Source: Anaerolineales bacterium
Lineage (GTDB): Bacteria; Chloroflexota; Anaerolineae; Anaerolineales; UBA11858
Length of the DNA: 50,538 nucleotides
NCBI GenBank assembly: GCA_024763275.1
Contig: JANTFT010000013.1
Span: 1-50,538, forward strand
Direction: 5' to 3'
Below the pieces are notes generated by a model. It searched no databases, was not told the DNA's origin, and was given only the letters and a program-made list of their open reading frames with translations. Every line of letters starts with the position of its first letter. Position 1 is the stretch's first letter. Made by a program: the position numbers and the translations under genes. Of the stretch, positions 8,407 to 16,402 are shown in pieces.

Positions 8407-9821
8407 TTTTTCCTGCGGATAAACCTGAACACCAGAGCGGCTTCTGTTTCTTCGGTGATCTTTGCTGCCCGACTCAGCCTGCCCCCGGGCACCCAGAGGA
8501 TTGCCTCCCGCCCGGCAATGATCGGCCAGTCTGACCGGTAAGGCGCGGGAATCTTCTCGTTGATCATCAAATCAGCGACCTTCATGGATTTCCCCCCCAT
8601 TCCCAGCGGCCTGATCAGATCCCCTTCCTCCCGCACCCGCAGCACAGCACCCGGGGCCACCGCGGCCCGGTCCATCCAGACCATAAAATCCTCCCCGGGA
8701 ATGTCCCTTTCATCAAATTGGGAAGGGTTGTAATCAGCCGGGGAAATTTCCAGATACCAGCCGTTACCCAGAGGGATTTCCTGTTCCTCTGCCAGATCGA
8801 TACTTGATCGTCCGAGAATCTGGGGGAATTGATCTTTCACCAGATCGGTTTCCCAAGTGGAGAGGACCACCCGTCGGGGAGATTGAGACAGGTTCACTTT
8901 GGCAACCCAGTTGGTTGATTTCCGGGAAGGATTTCGGACAAATTCCAGAGCTGTTTTCACGTGCAGGAAACTCAGCTCCTGGAAATCAGGGCGGAGCGTT
9001 TTCAAAGCCTTGCGGACCAGTCGGCGTTGGATAGCTACCGGGTACTCCAGGAATTCATCCCTGTTAAGCTGAACATAGCTGGCACCTTTACTGTTCAGGC
9101 AGGTCTTCCAGGCCAATTCAGTATAATGCTCCAGGGCCTGATCCTCCGCTCCTAATATCTGGGTGGTTTGCAGCAGCCGCTGGCGGATGCCGGGCGTGAG
9201 GGTTTCCAGCTGGGGAATGAGAGAGTGCCTGATCCTGTTGCGAAAGAATTTCAAATCCATGTTGGACGGGTCTTCCATGACCGGCAATTGATTTTCTTTC
9301 TGATAATGTATGAGCTGCGCTTTATCAATACCCAGCAAAGGCCTGATAATGGGTATTCTGTCGCTCCAGGGATTGGGAACACTGACAGCTTTCATCCCGG
9401 CCAATCCTTTTGCCCCCGCTCCTCGCAGTAAATTCATAAGAATGGTCTCAATCTGGTCATCGGCATGATGGGCAACCGCGACTGCTCCTGCCATCTCCAC
9501 CTTAGCCACATCAAATAGAAATTGGTAGCGCAGAATCCTTCCGGCCTCCTCAATGGACAGGCTGTTCTCCTCTGCATAGCGGCGCACATCACCCGATCCC
9601 AGCCTGAACGGCAGGCCAGTCTTTAGACAGAACTCTGTCAGGAACTCCGCTTCCTGATCGGAATTCTCGCGGAGATTGTGATTAAAATGGGCAACTATCA
9701 AGGAATAGCCTTTGGCCATCATCGCATGGAGGAGAACCATACTGTCAACCCCTCCCGAAACGCCTACGATGATGGGGGGTTCAATGAGCGGCAAGAGCTG
9801 GTCGAGGGATTCGAATAACAT
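8403..9821 (-). CDS. tilS: tRNA(Ile)-lysidine synthase TilS
   Basis: TilS attaches lysine to C34 of the CAU-anticodon isoleucine tRNA, changing its codon from AUG to AUA; it is essential in nearly all bacteria. The PP-loop ATP site is VSGGVDSM close to the N-terminus, followed by AHFNHNLR, the HHADDQIETILMNLLRG block and GAGAKGLAG. A C-terminal substrate-binding domain follows. The frame is open to 9896, but that would overlap the divergent gene and add residues before the conserved MLFESLDQLLP, so the ATG at 9821 (472 residues) is preferred. A TATAAT on this strand sits only 6 bases upstream, suggesting a leaderless transcript. Confidence 0.9.
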   Translation of the reverse strand: MLFESLDQLLPLIEPPIIVGVSGGVDSMVLLHAMMAKGYSLIVAHFNHNLRENSDQEAEFLTEFCLKTGLPFRLGSGDVRRYAEENSLSIEEAGRILRYQFLFDVAKVEMAGAVAVAHHADDQIETILMNLLRGAGAKGLAGMKAVSVPNPWSDRIPIIRPLLGIDKAQLIHYQKENQLPVMEDPSNMDLKFFRNRIRHSLIPQLETLTPGIRQRLLQTTQILGAEDQALEHYTELAWKTCLNSKGASYVQLNRDEFLEYPVAIQRRLVRKALKTLRPDFQELSFLHVKTALEFVRNPSRKSTNWVAKVNLSQSPRRVVLSTWETDLVKDQFPQILGRSSIDLAEEQEIPLGNGWYLEISPADYNPSQFDERDIPGEDFMVWMDRAAVAPGAVLRVREEGDLIRPLGMGGKSMKVADLMINEKIPAPYRSDWPIIAGREAILWVPGGRLSRAAKITEETEAALVFRFIRRKN

Positions 9822-9827
9822 CCCCTC

Positions 9828-9835
9828 ATTATAAT
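9828..9835. promoter_or_regulatory. Palindromic -10 element shared by divergent tilS and receiver/CpaE gene
   Basis: ATTATAAT is its own reverse complement, so TATAAT reads on the plus strand (9830-9835) and on the minus strand (9833-9828). On the minus strand a start near 9821 would coincide with the tilS ATG; on the plus strand it would leave a leader of about 42 bases before the ATG at 9884. No good -35 is visible on either side. Confidence 0.45.
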
Positions 9836-9883
9836 CTATGGTATATTTTATTAACAGGTCCTTTGGTCTCATTGAGGTGTGAC

Positions 9884-11023
9884 ATGGCACAGACAATATT
9901 GATTATTGATGATGACATAGACACCCTAAAGCTAGTTGGAATCATGCTGGAAAGGAAAGGATTCCGTATTCTGGCTTCGACCACGGGGGAAAAAGGTTTA
10001 GCACTTGCCCAAAAAGAAACTCCTGATCTGATACTGCTTGACATCATGATTCCGGATATCAGCGGTTTTGATATCGCCAGGAAAATTCGCTCAAATCCCC
10101 AAACTGAGAGCATTCCCATCATTATGTTCACCGCTCGCAGCCAGGTTGATGACAAAGTCGAAGGCCTGGAAGCAGGTGCTGATGCCTACATCACCAAACC
10201 TGCCAGGCCCAGAGAACTGTTCGCCCAGGTGAATTCGATCCTGAAAAGATCTCCCCAACGGACCAGCGTTCCGGAAGCTGCTTCCCCAAAGAAAGGAAAG
10301 CTGATTGGCGTGACCTCCTCAAAGGGCGGCATCGGGGTTTCCACGCTGGCAACAAACCTGGCAATTGATATCAGGGAACAATCTGGTAAATCGACCATAC
10401 TGTCTGATTTTCGCCCCGGACAAGGGACCATCAGCATGGACCTGGATGTACAAAACACCAGTGGATTAATCAAACTGCTGGAGGAAAGCGGTGACATCAG
10501 CACTCTGCTGCCGAATATGATTCTGGAACATAAAACCGGTATTAAAACCCTGCTTTCCCCCTACCAGCCTATGGATGCCAAATACATCACTTACGCTGAC
10601 CGATTTCAAGAGCTGGCCCGGGAACTGCGTACTCAAGCGGAATACATAGTCCTTGATCTGGGACCCTCGCTGACCCCAATCACCACCAGTGTGCTGCCGG
10701 TTTGCGACAGGATCTTGATCTGCCTGGAGCCTTCCCCGGCGAACGTTATCCAGACCAGGATCATGTTCCAAGACCTGATCAACAGCGGAATTGGAGAAGG
10801 CCGGATCATCACCGTGCTCATCAACCGGCAGCGCTCGGGGGTCCAGCTCAGCTGGGAACAAGCGGAGAATCAGCTGGAAAGGAAGATCGATCAGATTTTC
10901 ACTCCCGTTCCGGAATTGGCTTTTCAAGCTGCGGCAACAAAAACCCCGATGATCCAGCGAGCGGATCAAGACAGTATGACCGTGCAGCAATTTCATGACC
11001 TGGCCAAGATGATTCTCGACTAA
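9884..11023 (+). CDS. Response-regulator receiver fused to CpaE/MinD-like ATPase
   Basis: A 379-residue fusion. Residues 1-120 form a receiver domain with acidic pair D10/D11, phosphorylation site D53 (LLDIMIPD) and the K of TKPARP. Residues about 140-379 form a ParA/MinD-type ATPase with deviant Walker A SSKGGIGVST. CpaE/TadZ proteins of this layout place and organise Flp-type pili or secretion machines at the membrane, but no pilus genes are in the window, so the partner is unknown. The start at 9884 has GAGGTG 4 bases upstream; an upstream start at 9863 would add MVSLRCD. The gene is followed 4 bases later by a sirtuin and then by a GAF histidine kinase, a plausible partner for the receiver. 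Confidence 0.85.
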   Translation: MAQTILIIDDDIDTLKLVGIMLERKGFRILASTTGEKGLALAQKETPDLILLDIMIPDISGFDIARKIRSNPQTESIPIIMFTARSQVDDKVEGLEAGADAYITKPARPRELFAQVNSILKRSPQRTSVPEAASPKKGKLIGVTSSKGGIGVSTLATNLAIDIREQSGKSTILSDFRPGQGTISMDLDVQNTSGLIKLLEESGDISTLLPNMILEHKTGIKTLLSPYQPMDAKYITYADRFQELARELRTQAEYIVLDLGPSLTPITTSVLPVCDRILICLEPSPANVIQTRIMFQDLINSGIGEGRIITVLINRQRSGVQLSWEQAENQLERKIDQIFTPVPELAFQAAATKTPMIQRADQDSMTVQQFHDLAKMILD

Positions 11024-11027
11024 CCCT

Positions 11028-11816
11028 ATGGTGGACCCTGCCCAGGAACAAAATAGCCTTATTCAGAAAGCTGCTGAGCTGATCAGCACTTCCTCTTACC
11101 CCGTGGCATTAACCGGAGCGGGGATTTCCACACCATCAGGGATTCCGGATTTTCGGTCCCCGGGCAGCGGGATCTGGACCAAATACTCTCCCATGGAAGT
11201 AGCCTCACTGAACGCATTCCGGTATCATCCCGACAAGTTCTACAAATGGCTGCGGCCATTTGTAGATAATTTAATTCATGCCAAGCCCAATCCAGCTCAC
11301 CTCGCTCTGACACGGCTTGAAAAGAGCTCACACCTAAAAACGATAATCACCCAGAATATCGATGCCCTGCATCAAAAAGCCGGATCTGAGCACGTTATCG
11401 AGATCCACGGATCTTTCCAGACCCTGACCTGTTTGGGATGCTTCCACCAGATTAAGGCAAGCGAACAACTGCTCAACAATTACCTTGACCAGGGAATCAC
11501 ACCCCGCTGCCCCGAGTGCGGTAATATCCTGAAACCGGATATCATTTTATACGGAGAGCAGCTTCCTGCCCTACAATGGAAAGCTGCTCGGCAGGAAATT
11601 TTAGCCTGTGATCTGCTGATCATCCTGGGATCATCGCTAACCGTCACTCCTGTTTGCGATCTGCCCCTTTCTGCCCTGGCGCAGGGAGCTGAGGTGATCA
11701 TCCTTAACCGGACCAGCACCCATCTGGATACGCAGGTTTCAGTTTCAATTCAAGGAGATCTGGAAACGATTCTCCCCCATATCGTCGACAAGGTTATCCA
11801 TGAAGAAAAAAAATGA
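11028..11816 (+). CDS. NAD-dependent protein deacylase, Sir2 family
   Basis: A 262-residue cytoplasmic sirtuin that removes acyl groups from lysine using NAD. The NAD-binding GAGIS with PSGIPDFRS is at about residues 29-45, TQNIDALHQKAG at about 107-118, and the catalytic histidine is in EIHGSF. Two zinc cysteine pairs (CLGC and CPEC) are present. Length is normal. The gene lies 4 bases after the receiver-CpaE gene and overlaps the histidine-kinase start by 17 bases, so the three are almost certainly one transcript. Confidence 0.9.
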   Translation: MVDPAQEQNSLIQKAAELISTSSYPVALTGAGISTPSGIPDFRSPGSGIWTKYSPMEVASLNAFRYHPDKFYKWLRPFVDNLIHAKPNPAHLALTRLEKSSHLKTIITQNIDALHQKAGSEHVIEIHGSFQTLTCLGCFHQIKASEQLLNNYLDQGITPRCPECGNILKPDIILYGEQLPALQWKAARQEILACDLLIILGSSLTVTPVCDLPLSALAQGAEVIILNRTSTHLDTQVSVSIQGDLETILPHIVDKVIHEEKK

Positions 11817-13014
11817 CCGCTCTACTTTGCTAAACAGCTATCAAAATCTGATCGATATTTCCCGCGACCTGGCCTCCGAACTGGATCTGAACATCCTGCT
11901 GTCAAAGATCGTCAAAGCGGCCAGTGAGATCTCTGATTCTGAAGAAGCTTCCATCCTGATGTTCGACCCCGCCAAGAACACGCTTTACTTCCAGGCGGCT
12001 ACCAACCTGGACACGCAATTGAACCGGGGAGTAATCGTCCCGCTTGAGGAGAGCATCGCCGGGTGGATTGTTCAAAACCAACAGCCCGTCATTGTTGATG
12101 ATCCCCAAAAGGACAAGCGCCACTTTGATTCCATCCAGAACATTACCAACATTAAGGTCAACTCCCTGCTGGGCATCCCTCTACTTTCCAAAGGAAAGAT
12201 GATCGGCGTTCTGGAAGTCATCAATAAAAGGGGCGGGAAATTCACAAAGAAGGACCAGGATGTTCTGATGGCGCTCGGCGCTCAGGCGGCTGTTGCCATA
12301 GAAAATTCCCGCTTATTCCTCCAATCCGATTTGATCGGGGAATTCGTCCATCAAATCCGCACACCCCTTTCAGCTTTAAACGCTGCCGCTCACCTTTTAA
12401 AGAGCAATCGCGTTGACGAGGGCCAGAAAAAGAAGATGATCGACATCATGGAAGCTGAGATTGAAGCCCTCTCAGAGATGTCCAGTTCTTTCCTGGACCT
12501 CGCCCGGCTGCAATCTGGCCGGAAACCTTACCATGTAAGTCAATTTAACATCCGGGAGCTGCTGGTTGAGTGCTACGATATCTTTTATTCAGACACCCAG
12601 GAACACGCCATCAAGTTCAACCTTGACATCCCAGAAACCATGCCTCGAATGTTGGGAGACCGTAAGCAGCTCAAACAGGCGCTTATTAACCTGGTTAACA
12701 ATGCCATCAAGTTCAATCATGAAGGAGGAGAAATCACCCTGCGGGCAACAGCGAAAGAAAAGAAAGTATTCATCGCTATTTCTGACACCGGGCTGGGGAT
12801 TCCCAAAGATGAGCAACCAAAGATATTCAGGAAATTCTACCGGGTTCGCAGCCATCGAGACCAAGTACCCGGAACAGGCCTGGGACTGGCCGTGGTAAAA
12901 CAGATCATTGTCGACCATGGTGGGGAAATCTCCCTTACCAGCGAAGTCAATGTAGGCTCTACTTTCACCATTACCCTGCCTCTGGACAAATGGCAAGATG
13001 AAAGCGCTATTTAA
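11800..13014 (+). CDS. GAF-domain sensor histidine kinase
   Basis: A 404-residue soluble histidine kinase without membrane segments. A GAF sensor domain occupies about residues 20-165. The HisKA domain follows, with phospho-acceptor histidine in EFVHQIRTPLSAL (about 183-195). The HATPase domain has an N-box (NLVNNAIKFN), G1 (DTGLGIP), F-box (RKFYR) and G2 (GTGLGL). The ligand of the GAF domain cannot be read. The receiver-CpaE fusion two genes upstream is its likely phosphorylation target. The gene overlaps the sirtuin start side by 17 bases and the downstream permease by 17 bases, indicating tight coupling. Confidence 0.9.
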   Translation: MKKKNDRSTLLNSYQNLIDISRDLASELDLNILLSKIVKAASEISDSEEASILMFDPAKNTLYFQAATNLDTQLNRGVIVPLEESIAGWIVQNQQPVIVDDPQKDKRHFDSIQNITNIKVNSLLGIPLLSKGKMIGVLEVINKRGGKFTKKDQDVLMALGAQAAVAIENSRLFLQSDLIGEFVHQIRTPLSALNAAAHLLKSNRVDEGQKKKMIDIMEAEIEALSEMSSSFLDLARLQSGRKPYHVSQFNIRELLVECYDIFYSDTQEHAIKFNLDIPETMPRMLGDRKQLKQALINLVNNAIKFNHEGGEITLRATAKEKKVFIAISDTGLGIPKDEQPKIFRKFYRVRSHRDQVPGTGLGLAVVKQIIVDHGGEISLTSEVNVGSTFTITLPLDKWQDESAI

Positions 13015-13540
13015 AAAGTACCGCAATCATCTTATCCTCCTCCTGGTGATTCTCATCCTGGCGGCCTTGGCTTTTTCAGAAGGCGGTTGGCAGTATGTTG
13101 AAGAGGGTTTCCTGCAAGGAGTAGAGATACTAGGCAGGGAGACCGCCCTGCTGATCGCCGCTTTCCTGACAGCAGGCATGCTGCAAGCTCTGGTGAAGGA
13201 GGAGTTTATCACCCGCTGGTTGGGGAGGGAAGCCGGTTTCAAAGGTATTCTGCTGGCATGTCTCGGAGGCGGGTTGATCCCCGGTGGCCCTTATGTATAT
13301 TATCCCATTGCTGGGGCCCTGCTCTCCTCAGGTGCCAGCCTGGGCGTATTGATCGCATTTGTAACGGCAAAGAATCTCTGGTCTGTGTCCAGACTGCCGC
13401 TGGAATATGGGATTCTGGGAGGAACCATTACTTTTCGGAGATACCTGGTCACATTTCTGATCCCTCCCCTGCTGGGAGTGCTGGCAGAACGGCTGTTTGG
13501 AAATCAGATCTCAAAGATCAGGGAGAGCGTGGAAGAATGA
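12998..13540 (+). CDS. Half-size permease-like membrane protein, first of a pair
   Basis: A 180-residue integral membrane protein with about four or five hydrophobic helices. The motif LLACLGGGLIPGGPYVYYP in the middle resembles one half of the two-repeat permease family that includes ArsP/DUF318 (PF03773). Its following gene carries the matching motif LGTLLPGGPYVVFP, so the two genes look like the separated halves of one transporter. The cysteine found in many relatives at the GGP position is absent. Substrate is unknown. It overlaps the histidine-kinase gene by 17 bases and the next gene by 4. Confidence 0.65.
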   Translation: MKALFKKYRNHLILLLVILILAALAFSEGGWQYVEEGFLQGVEILGRETALLIAAFLTAGMLQALVKEEFITRWLGREAGFKGILLACLGGGLIPGGPYVYYPIAGALLSSGASLGVLIAFVTAKNLWSVSRLPLEYGILGGTITFRRYLVTFLIPPLLGVLAERLFGNQISKIRESVEE

Positions 13541-14022
13541 GTTCAGCGACCGTTATCCTCTGGATCATCGCGGCGGTCCTGCTGCTTTTCAGCTGGAAGG
13601 CAGGGGAAAAGACTCTTGGCAAGGGCTTCGAACTGACCTGGAAAACGACCAAACAGAATGCACTGCTGATTATCCTGGCCTTTTTCATTGTTGGTTTTGT
13701 GAATGTGCTTTCCCCTGAGGAACTGGTCACTTCCTGGGTCGGCCCGGATTCGGGATGGCGGGGGATTGCCGCATCAGAAATCCTGGGGACACTGCTTCCC
13801 GGTGGTCCCTATGTGGTCTTCCCCCTCATCAACTTCCTGTTCCAGGCAGGAGCGGGACTGGCGCCGGTCATCACCCTGATCACCAGCTGGTCCACCCAAT
13901 CACTCCTGACTATCAGCTTCGAGCTTCCTTTTATGGGTTGGCGTTTTGCCGCTATCCGCTGGGGGCTGGGGTTGTTCATTCCCCTGCTGGCTGGCTTTAC
14001 GGCCGCCCTGATCTGGGGTTAG
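13537..14022 (+). CDS. Half-size permease-like membrane protein, second of a pair
   Basis: A 161-residue membrane protein with about four helices, starting at an ATG that overlaps the upstream stop (ATGA at 13537-13540). The frame is open further upstream to 13258, but that part lies wholly inside the preceding gene and has no membrane-protein character, so the later start is chosen. LLPGGPYVVFPLINFLFQAG mirrors the motif of its neighbour. The two proteins probably assemble as a heterodimer equivalent to a full-length DUF318-type permease. It converges with cinA, overlapping by 4 bases at the 3' ends. Confidence 0.65.
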   Translation: MSSATVILWIIAAVLLLFSWKAGEKTLGKGFELTWKTTKQNALLIILAFFIVGFVNVLSPEELVTSWVGPDSGWRGIAASEILGTLLPGGPYVVFPLINFLFQAGAGLAPVITLITSWSTQSLLTISFELPFMGWRFAAIRWGLGLFIPLLAGFTAALIWG

Positions 14023-14804
14023 TTCCCTTTCTCCCCTTCCCCGGGCAGGTCGGACCAACCATCCAATCTCTTCCTGATCTCACCTTCCAATTCACTGAGC
14101 AGGGCATCGGCCAGATCTTCATTCTCAGCTTTAGCAGTCAAGCGGATAATAACGTATCCTTTGCTGGCAGCCAGACCGACTGTGGGGTTGGACAATTCCT
14201 CCAGATCACTGATCAGAGTATCAATTTGAGATTCCCCAATAGTATCCACCCTGATATTCCGGACCAAGATCACTCCAGTCAACCCGTATTTGGCTGTGAT
14301 CCTGGGGACCACCTGCTCATCAAGCATCCCTTCCATTTCCAGAGGCACGCCTGGTAGGGAAAAGATATCTTTTCCTCCTACCTCCAGATAAATGCCCGGT
14401 GCAGTTCCCCGGGGGTTAGGCAGGCTGTTCGCGCCTGCGGGCAGATAAGCCTGCTGTTTGTCATTCTCTGGAGGTTGGATGCCGTACTTAGAAAAGCGCT
14501 GAACGATCCCATCCCATAGATCCGGATGAAACTCCAGTTCAAGTCCATAAGCGTTGGCTATAGCTTGGCGGGTTGGGTCATCCACAGTAGGACCCAAACC
14601 ACCAGTCATGATCAGGAGATCCGCTCGCTGGAGACATTCCTTGATAATATCAGATATCCTTTCCGCATTATCCCCGATGGTCGATGTCCGATAGACATCA
14701 ACGCCAATCTTCCTTAATGCCCGGGCAATCACCTGGGTATTGGTGTTGACAATCTCTCCCAGCAGCAATTCTGTACCAATAGTTAATATTTCCGCACTTG
14801 GCAT
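14019..14804 (-). CDS. cinA: CinA N-terminal (MoaB/MogA-like) domain protein
   Basis: A 261-residue protein matching the N-terminal COG1058 half of CinA, a molybdopterin-binding-fold domain that in CinA has ADP-ribose pyrophosphatase activity. Diagnostic parts are AEILTIGTELLLGEIVNTN at the N-terminus, the MTGGLGPTVDD loop (about residues 66-76) and LPGVPLEM. The C-terminal nicotinamide-nucleotide amidase domain of full CinA (about 410 residues) is absent. The start has GAGGTGAG 5-6 bases upstream. The liv terminator lies directly before it on the same strand, so the gene needs its own promoter or read-through. Confidence 0.8.
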   Translation of the reverse strand: MPSAEILTIGTELLLGEIVNTNTQVIARALRKIGVDVYRTSTIGDNAERISDIIKECLQRADLLIMTGGLGPTVDDPTRQAIANAYGLELEFHPDLWDGIVQRFSKYGIQPPENDKQQAYLPAGANSLPNPRGTAPGIYLEVGGKDIFSLPGVPLEMEGMLDEQVVPRITAKYGLTGVILVRNIRVDTIGESQIDTLISDLEELSNPTVGLAASKGYVIIRLTAKAENEDLADALLSELEGEIRKRLDGWSDLPGEGEKGN

Positions 14805-14814
14805 CTCTCACCTC

Positions 14815-14858
14815 AAAAAAAATAAACGTCCTGCAGTGTATTTTAACACCACAGGACG
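14815..14858 (-). terminator. Rho-independent terminator of the liv operon
   Basis: On the minus strand a stem with arms at 14858-14852 and 14833-14827 (CGTCCTG/CAGGACG, with inner GTGT/ACAC pairs) is followed by TTTATTTTTTTT. It lies 25 bases past the livF stop and ends the five-gene liv operon. Confidence 0.85.
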
Positions 14859-14882
14859 GATCTGGTTCCAGCAATCTACAAT

Positions 14883-15596
14883 CTATTCGATACCCAGATA
14901 GGCTTTCTGGACCATTTCGTTCTGTCGGAGATTCTCAGCGGTGTCCCTGAGCACGATCTCCCCTGTTTGCAGCACGTAGCCGCGGTCAGCAACAGACAGG
15001 GCAACCATGGCGTTTTGCTCGACCAGCAGAATGGTCGTACCGCTTTTATTGATCTCGACGATAGTCTCAAACACACTTTCCACCAGTATGGGCGCCAACC
15101 CCATCGAGGGTTCATCCATCAGCATCAGCCGGGGCCTGGCCATCAGCGCCCGGGCAGTGGCCAGCATTTGCTGCTCACCACCAGACAATGTGCCGGCAAC
15201 CTGGCTGCGGCGTTCCTTCAAGCGGGGAAAAAGTTGAAAGACTCGTTCCAGATCATCGTTAAAATTTGAACGATCTGGTTGGGAATATGCACCCATATCC
15301 AGGTTCTCAAAAACCGTCAGACGGGCAAAAATCCCCCTCCCTTCGGGAACCATGGTGATTCCTTTGTATACCAGCTCGTGGGCCGGTGTTTCTGTGATCT
15401 TTTCTCCTTCGAAGAAGACCTCTCCGGAGCGCGGGTGAATAAGCCCGCTGATCGTCCTCAGAGTGGTGGTTTTCCCGGCGCCGTTTCCACCAATCAGGGT
15501 CACAATTTCGTTCTCTTCGACTGTAAGTGAGATTCCCTTAAGAGCGTGGATGTTGCCGTAATAGGTATGGATGTCCTTCACTTCAAGCATAGCCAT
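14883..15596 (-). CDS. livF: Branched-chain amino acid ABC transporter ATPase LivF
   Basis: A 237-residue ABC ATPase. Walker A is GGNGAGKTT, the signature LSGGEQQM, and Walker B LMLMDEPSMGLAP; the early IHTYYGN and the MVPEGRGIFARLTV stretch are typical of LivF. It pairs with LivG as the ATPase heterodimer of the importer. The frame extends to 15623, but MLEVKDI is the family N-terminus, so a start at 15596 (MAMLEV) or 15590 is preferred. The ribosome-binding site is weak. It is the last gene of the operon. Confidence 0.9.
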   Translation of the reverse strand: MAMLEVKDIHTYYGNIHALKGISLTVEENEIVTLIGGNGAGKTTTLRTISGLIHPRSGEVFFEGEKITETPAHELVYKGITMVPEGRGIFARLTVFENLDMGAYSQPDRSNFNDDLERVFQLFPRLKERRSQVAGTLSGGEQQMLATARALMARPRLMLMDEPSMGLAPILVESVFETIVEINKSGTTILLVEQNAMVALSVADRGYVLQTGEIVLRDTAENLRQNEMVQKAYLGIE

Positions 15597-15631
15597 AGCA
15601 TAATTTCTCTTTGGAGTGCTCAACCGGAAAG

Positions 15632-16399
15632 TCAGGCAGCGCCCCGTCCTAAATATGATTCAATTACCTGAGGATTCCTCTGGATTTCCTCTGGAGAACC
15701 CTGAGCAATCAGCTGGCCGAAGTCCAGCACATAGATGAATTCACTGATACCCATGACTACTTTCATGTCATGCTCGATCAACAGAATCGTGATTCCCAGC
15801 TCTTCACGCAAGTTCTCAATAAACCGCATCATCGTCCGGGACTCATTGGGATTCATGCCGGCGGTAGGCTCATCAAGCAGAATGATCTTGGGTTCATTTG
15901 CCAGAGCCCGGGCCATTTCCAGCCGGCGCTGCTCACCGTAAGGTAGATTGCGCGCCAGCAGATCGCCTTTACCTTTTAAACCAACGAATTCCAACAGCTT
16001 CATGGCTTTCTCAAGGGCGGTTTTCTCCTCGGCCCGCTGGCGGGGAGTACGGAGGATGGCATCTGCAAAATTCGACCTTAACCGTGGATGGGCACCAACC
16101 AGGATGTTCTCCAAAGCGGTCATAGCCGGGAAAAGGCGGATATTCTGGTAGGTCCGGGATATCCCCCTCTGGGTGATCCTATCCGGGCTCAGCCCGGTTA
16201 GATTTTTCCCCATGAAAAGGACTTCTCCTTCTTCTGGTGGATAGAATCCAGTGATGCAGTTGAATAACGTGGTCTTCCCTGCCCCGTTGGGTCCAATGAT
16301 ACTGTAAATGGCTCCTTCCGGAATTGCCACATTGACGCGGTTAACGGCGGACAGACCACCAAATCTCTTGGTTAAGTCACGGGTCTCTAGAATACTCAT
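15632..16399 (-). CDS. livG: Branched-chain amino acid ABC transporter ATPase LivG
   Basis: A 255-residue ABC ATPase, partner of LivF. Walker A is GPNGAGKTT (about residues 36-44), Walker B is IILLDEPTAGMNPNE, and the helical insert includes RTYQNIRLFPAMTALENILVGAH. The signature is of the LivG type (LPYGEQRRLEMARAL). Length is normal. It lies 3 bases after livM and about 35 bases before livF. The binding protein is lipid-anchored, so capture occurs at the outer membrane face. Confidence 0.9.
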   Translation of the reverse strand: MSILETRDLTKRFGGLSAVNRVNVAIPEGAIYSIIGPNGAGKTTLFNCITGFYPPEEGEVLFMGKNLTGLSPDRITQRGISRTYQNIRLFPAMTALENILVGAHPRLRSNFADAILRTPRQRAEEKTALEKAMKLLEFVGLKGKGDLLARNLPYGEQRRLEMARALANEPKIILLDEPTAGMNPNESRTMMRFIENLREELGITILLIEHDMKVVMGISEFIYVLDFGQLIAQGSPEEIQRNPQVIESYLGRGAA

Positions 16400-16402
16400 C
16401 GA

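Noticed and set aside
13258-13536. N-terminal extension of the second half-permease to 13258
   Set aside because: The extension lies inside the first half-permease in another frame, lacks hydrophobic character, and the ATGA overlap at 13537 is a clear start.
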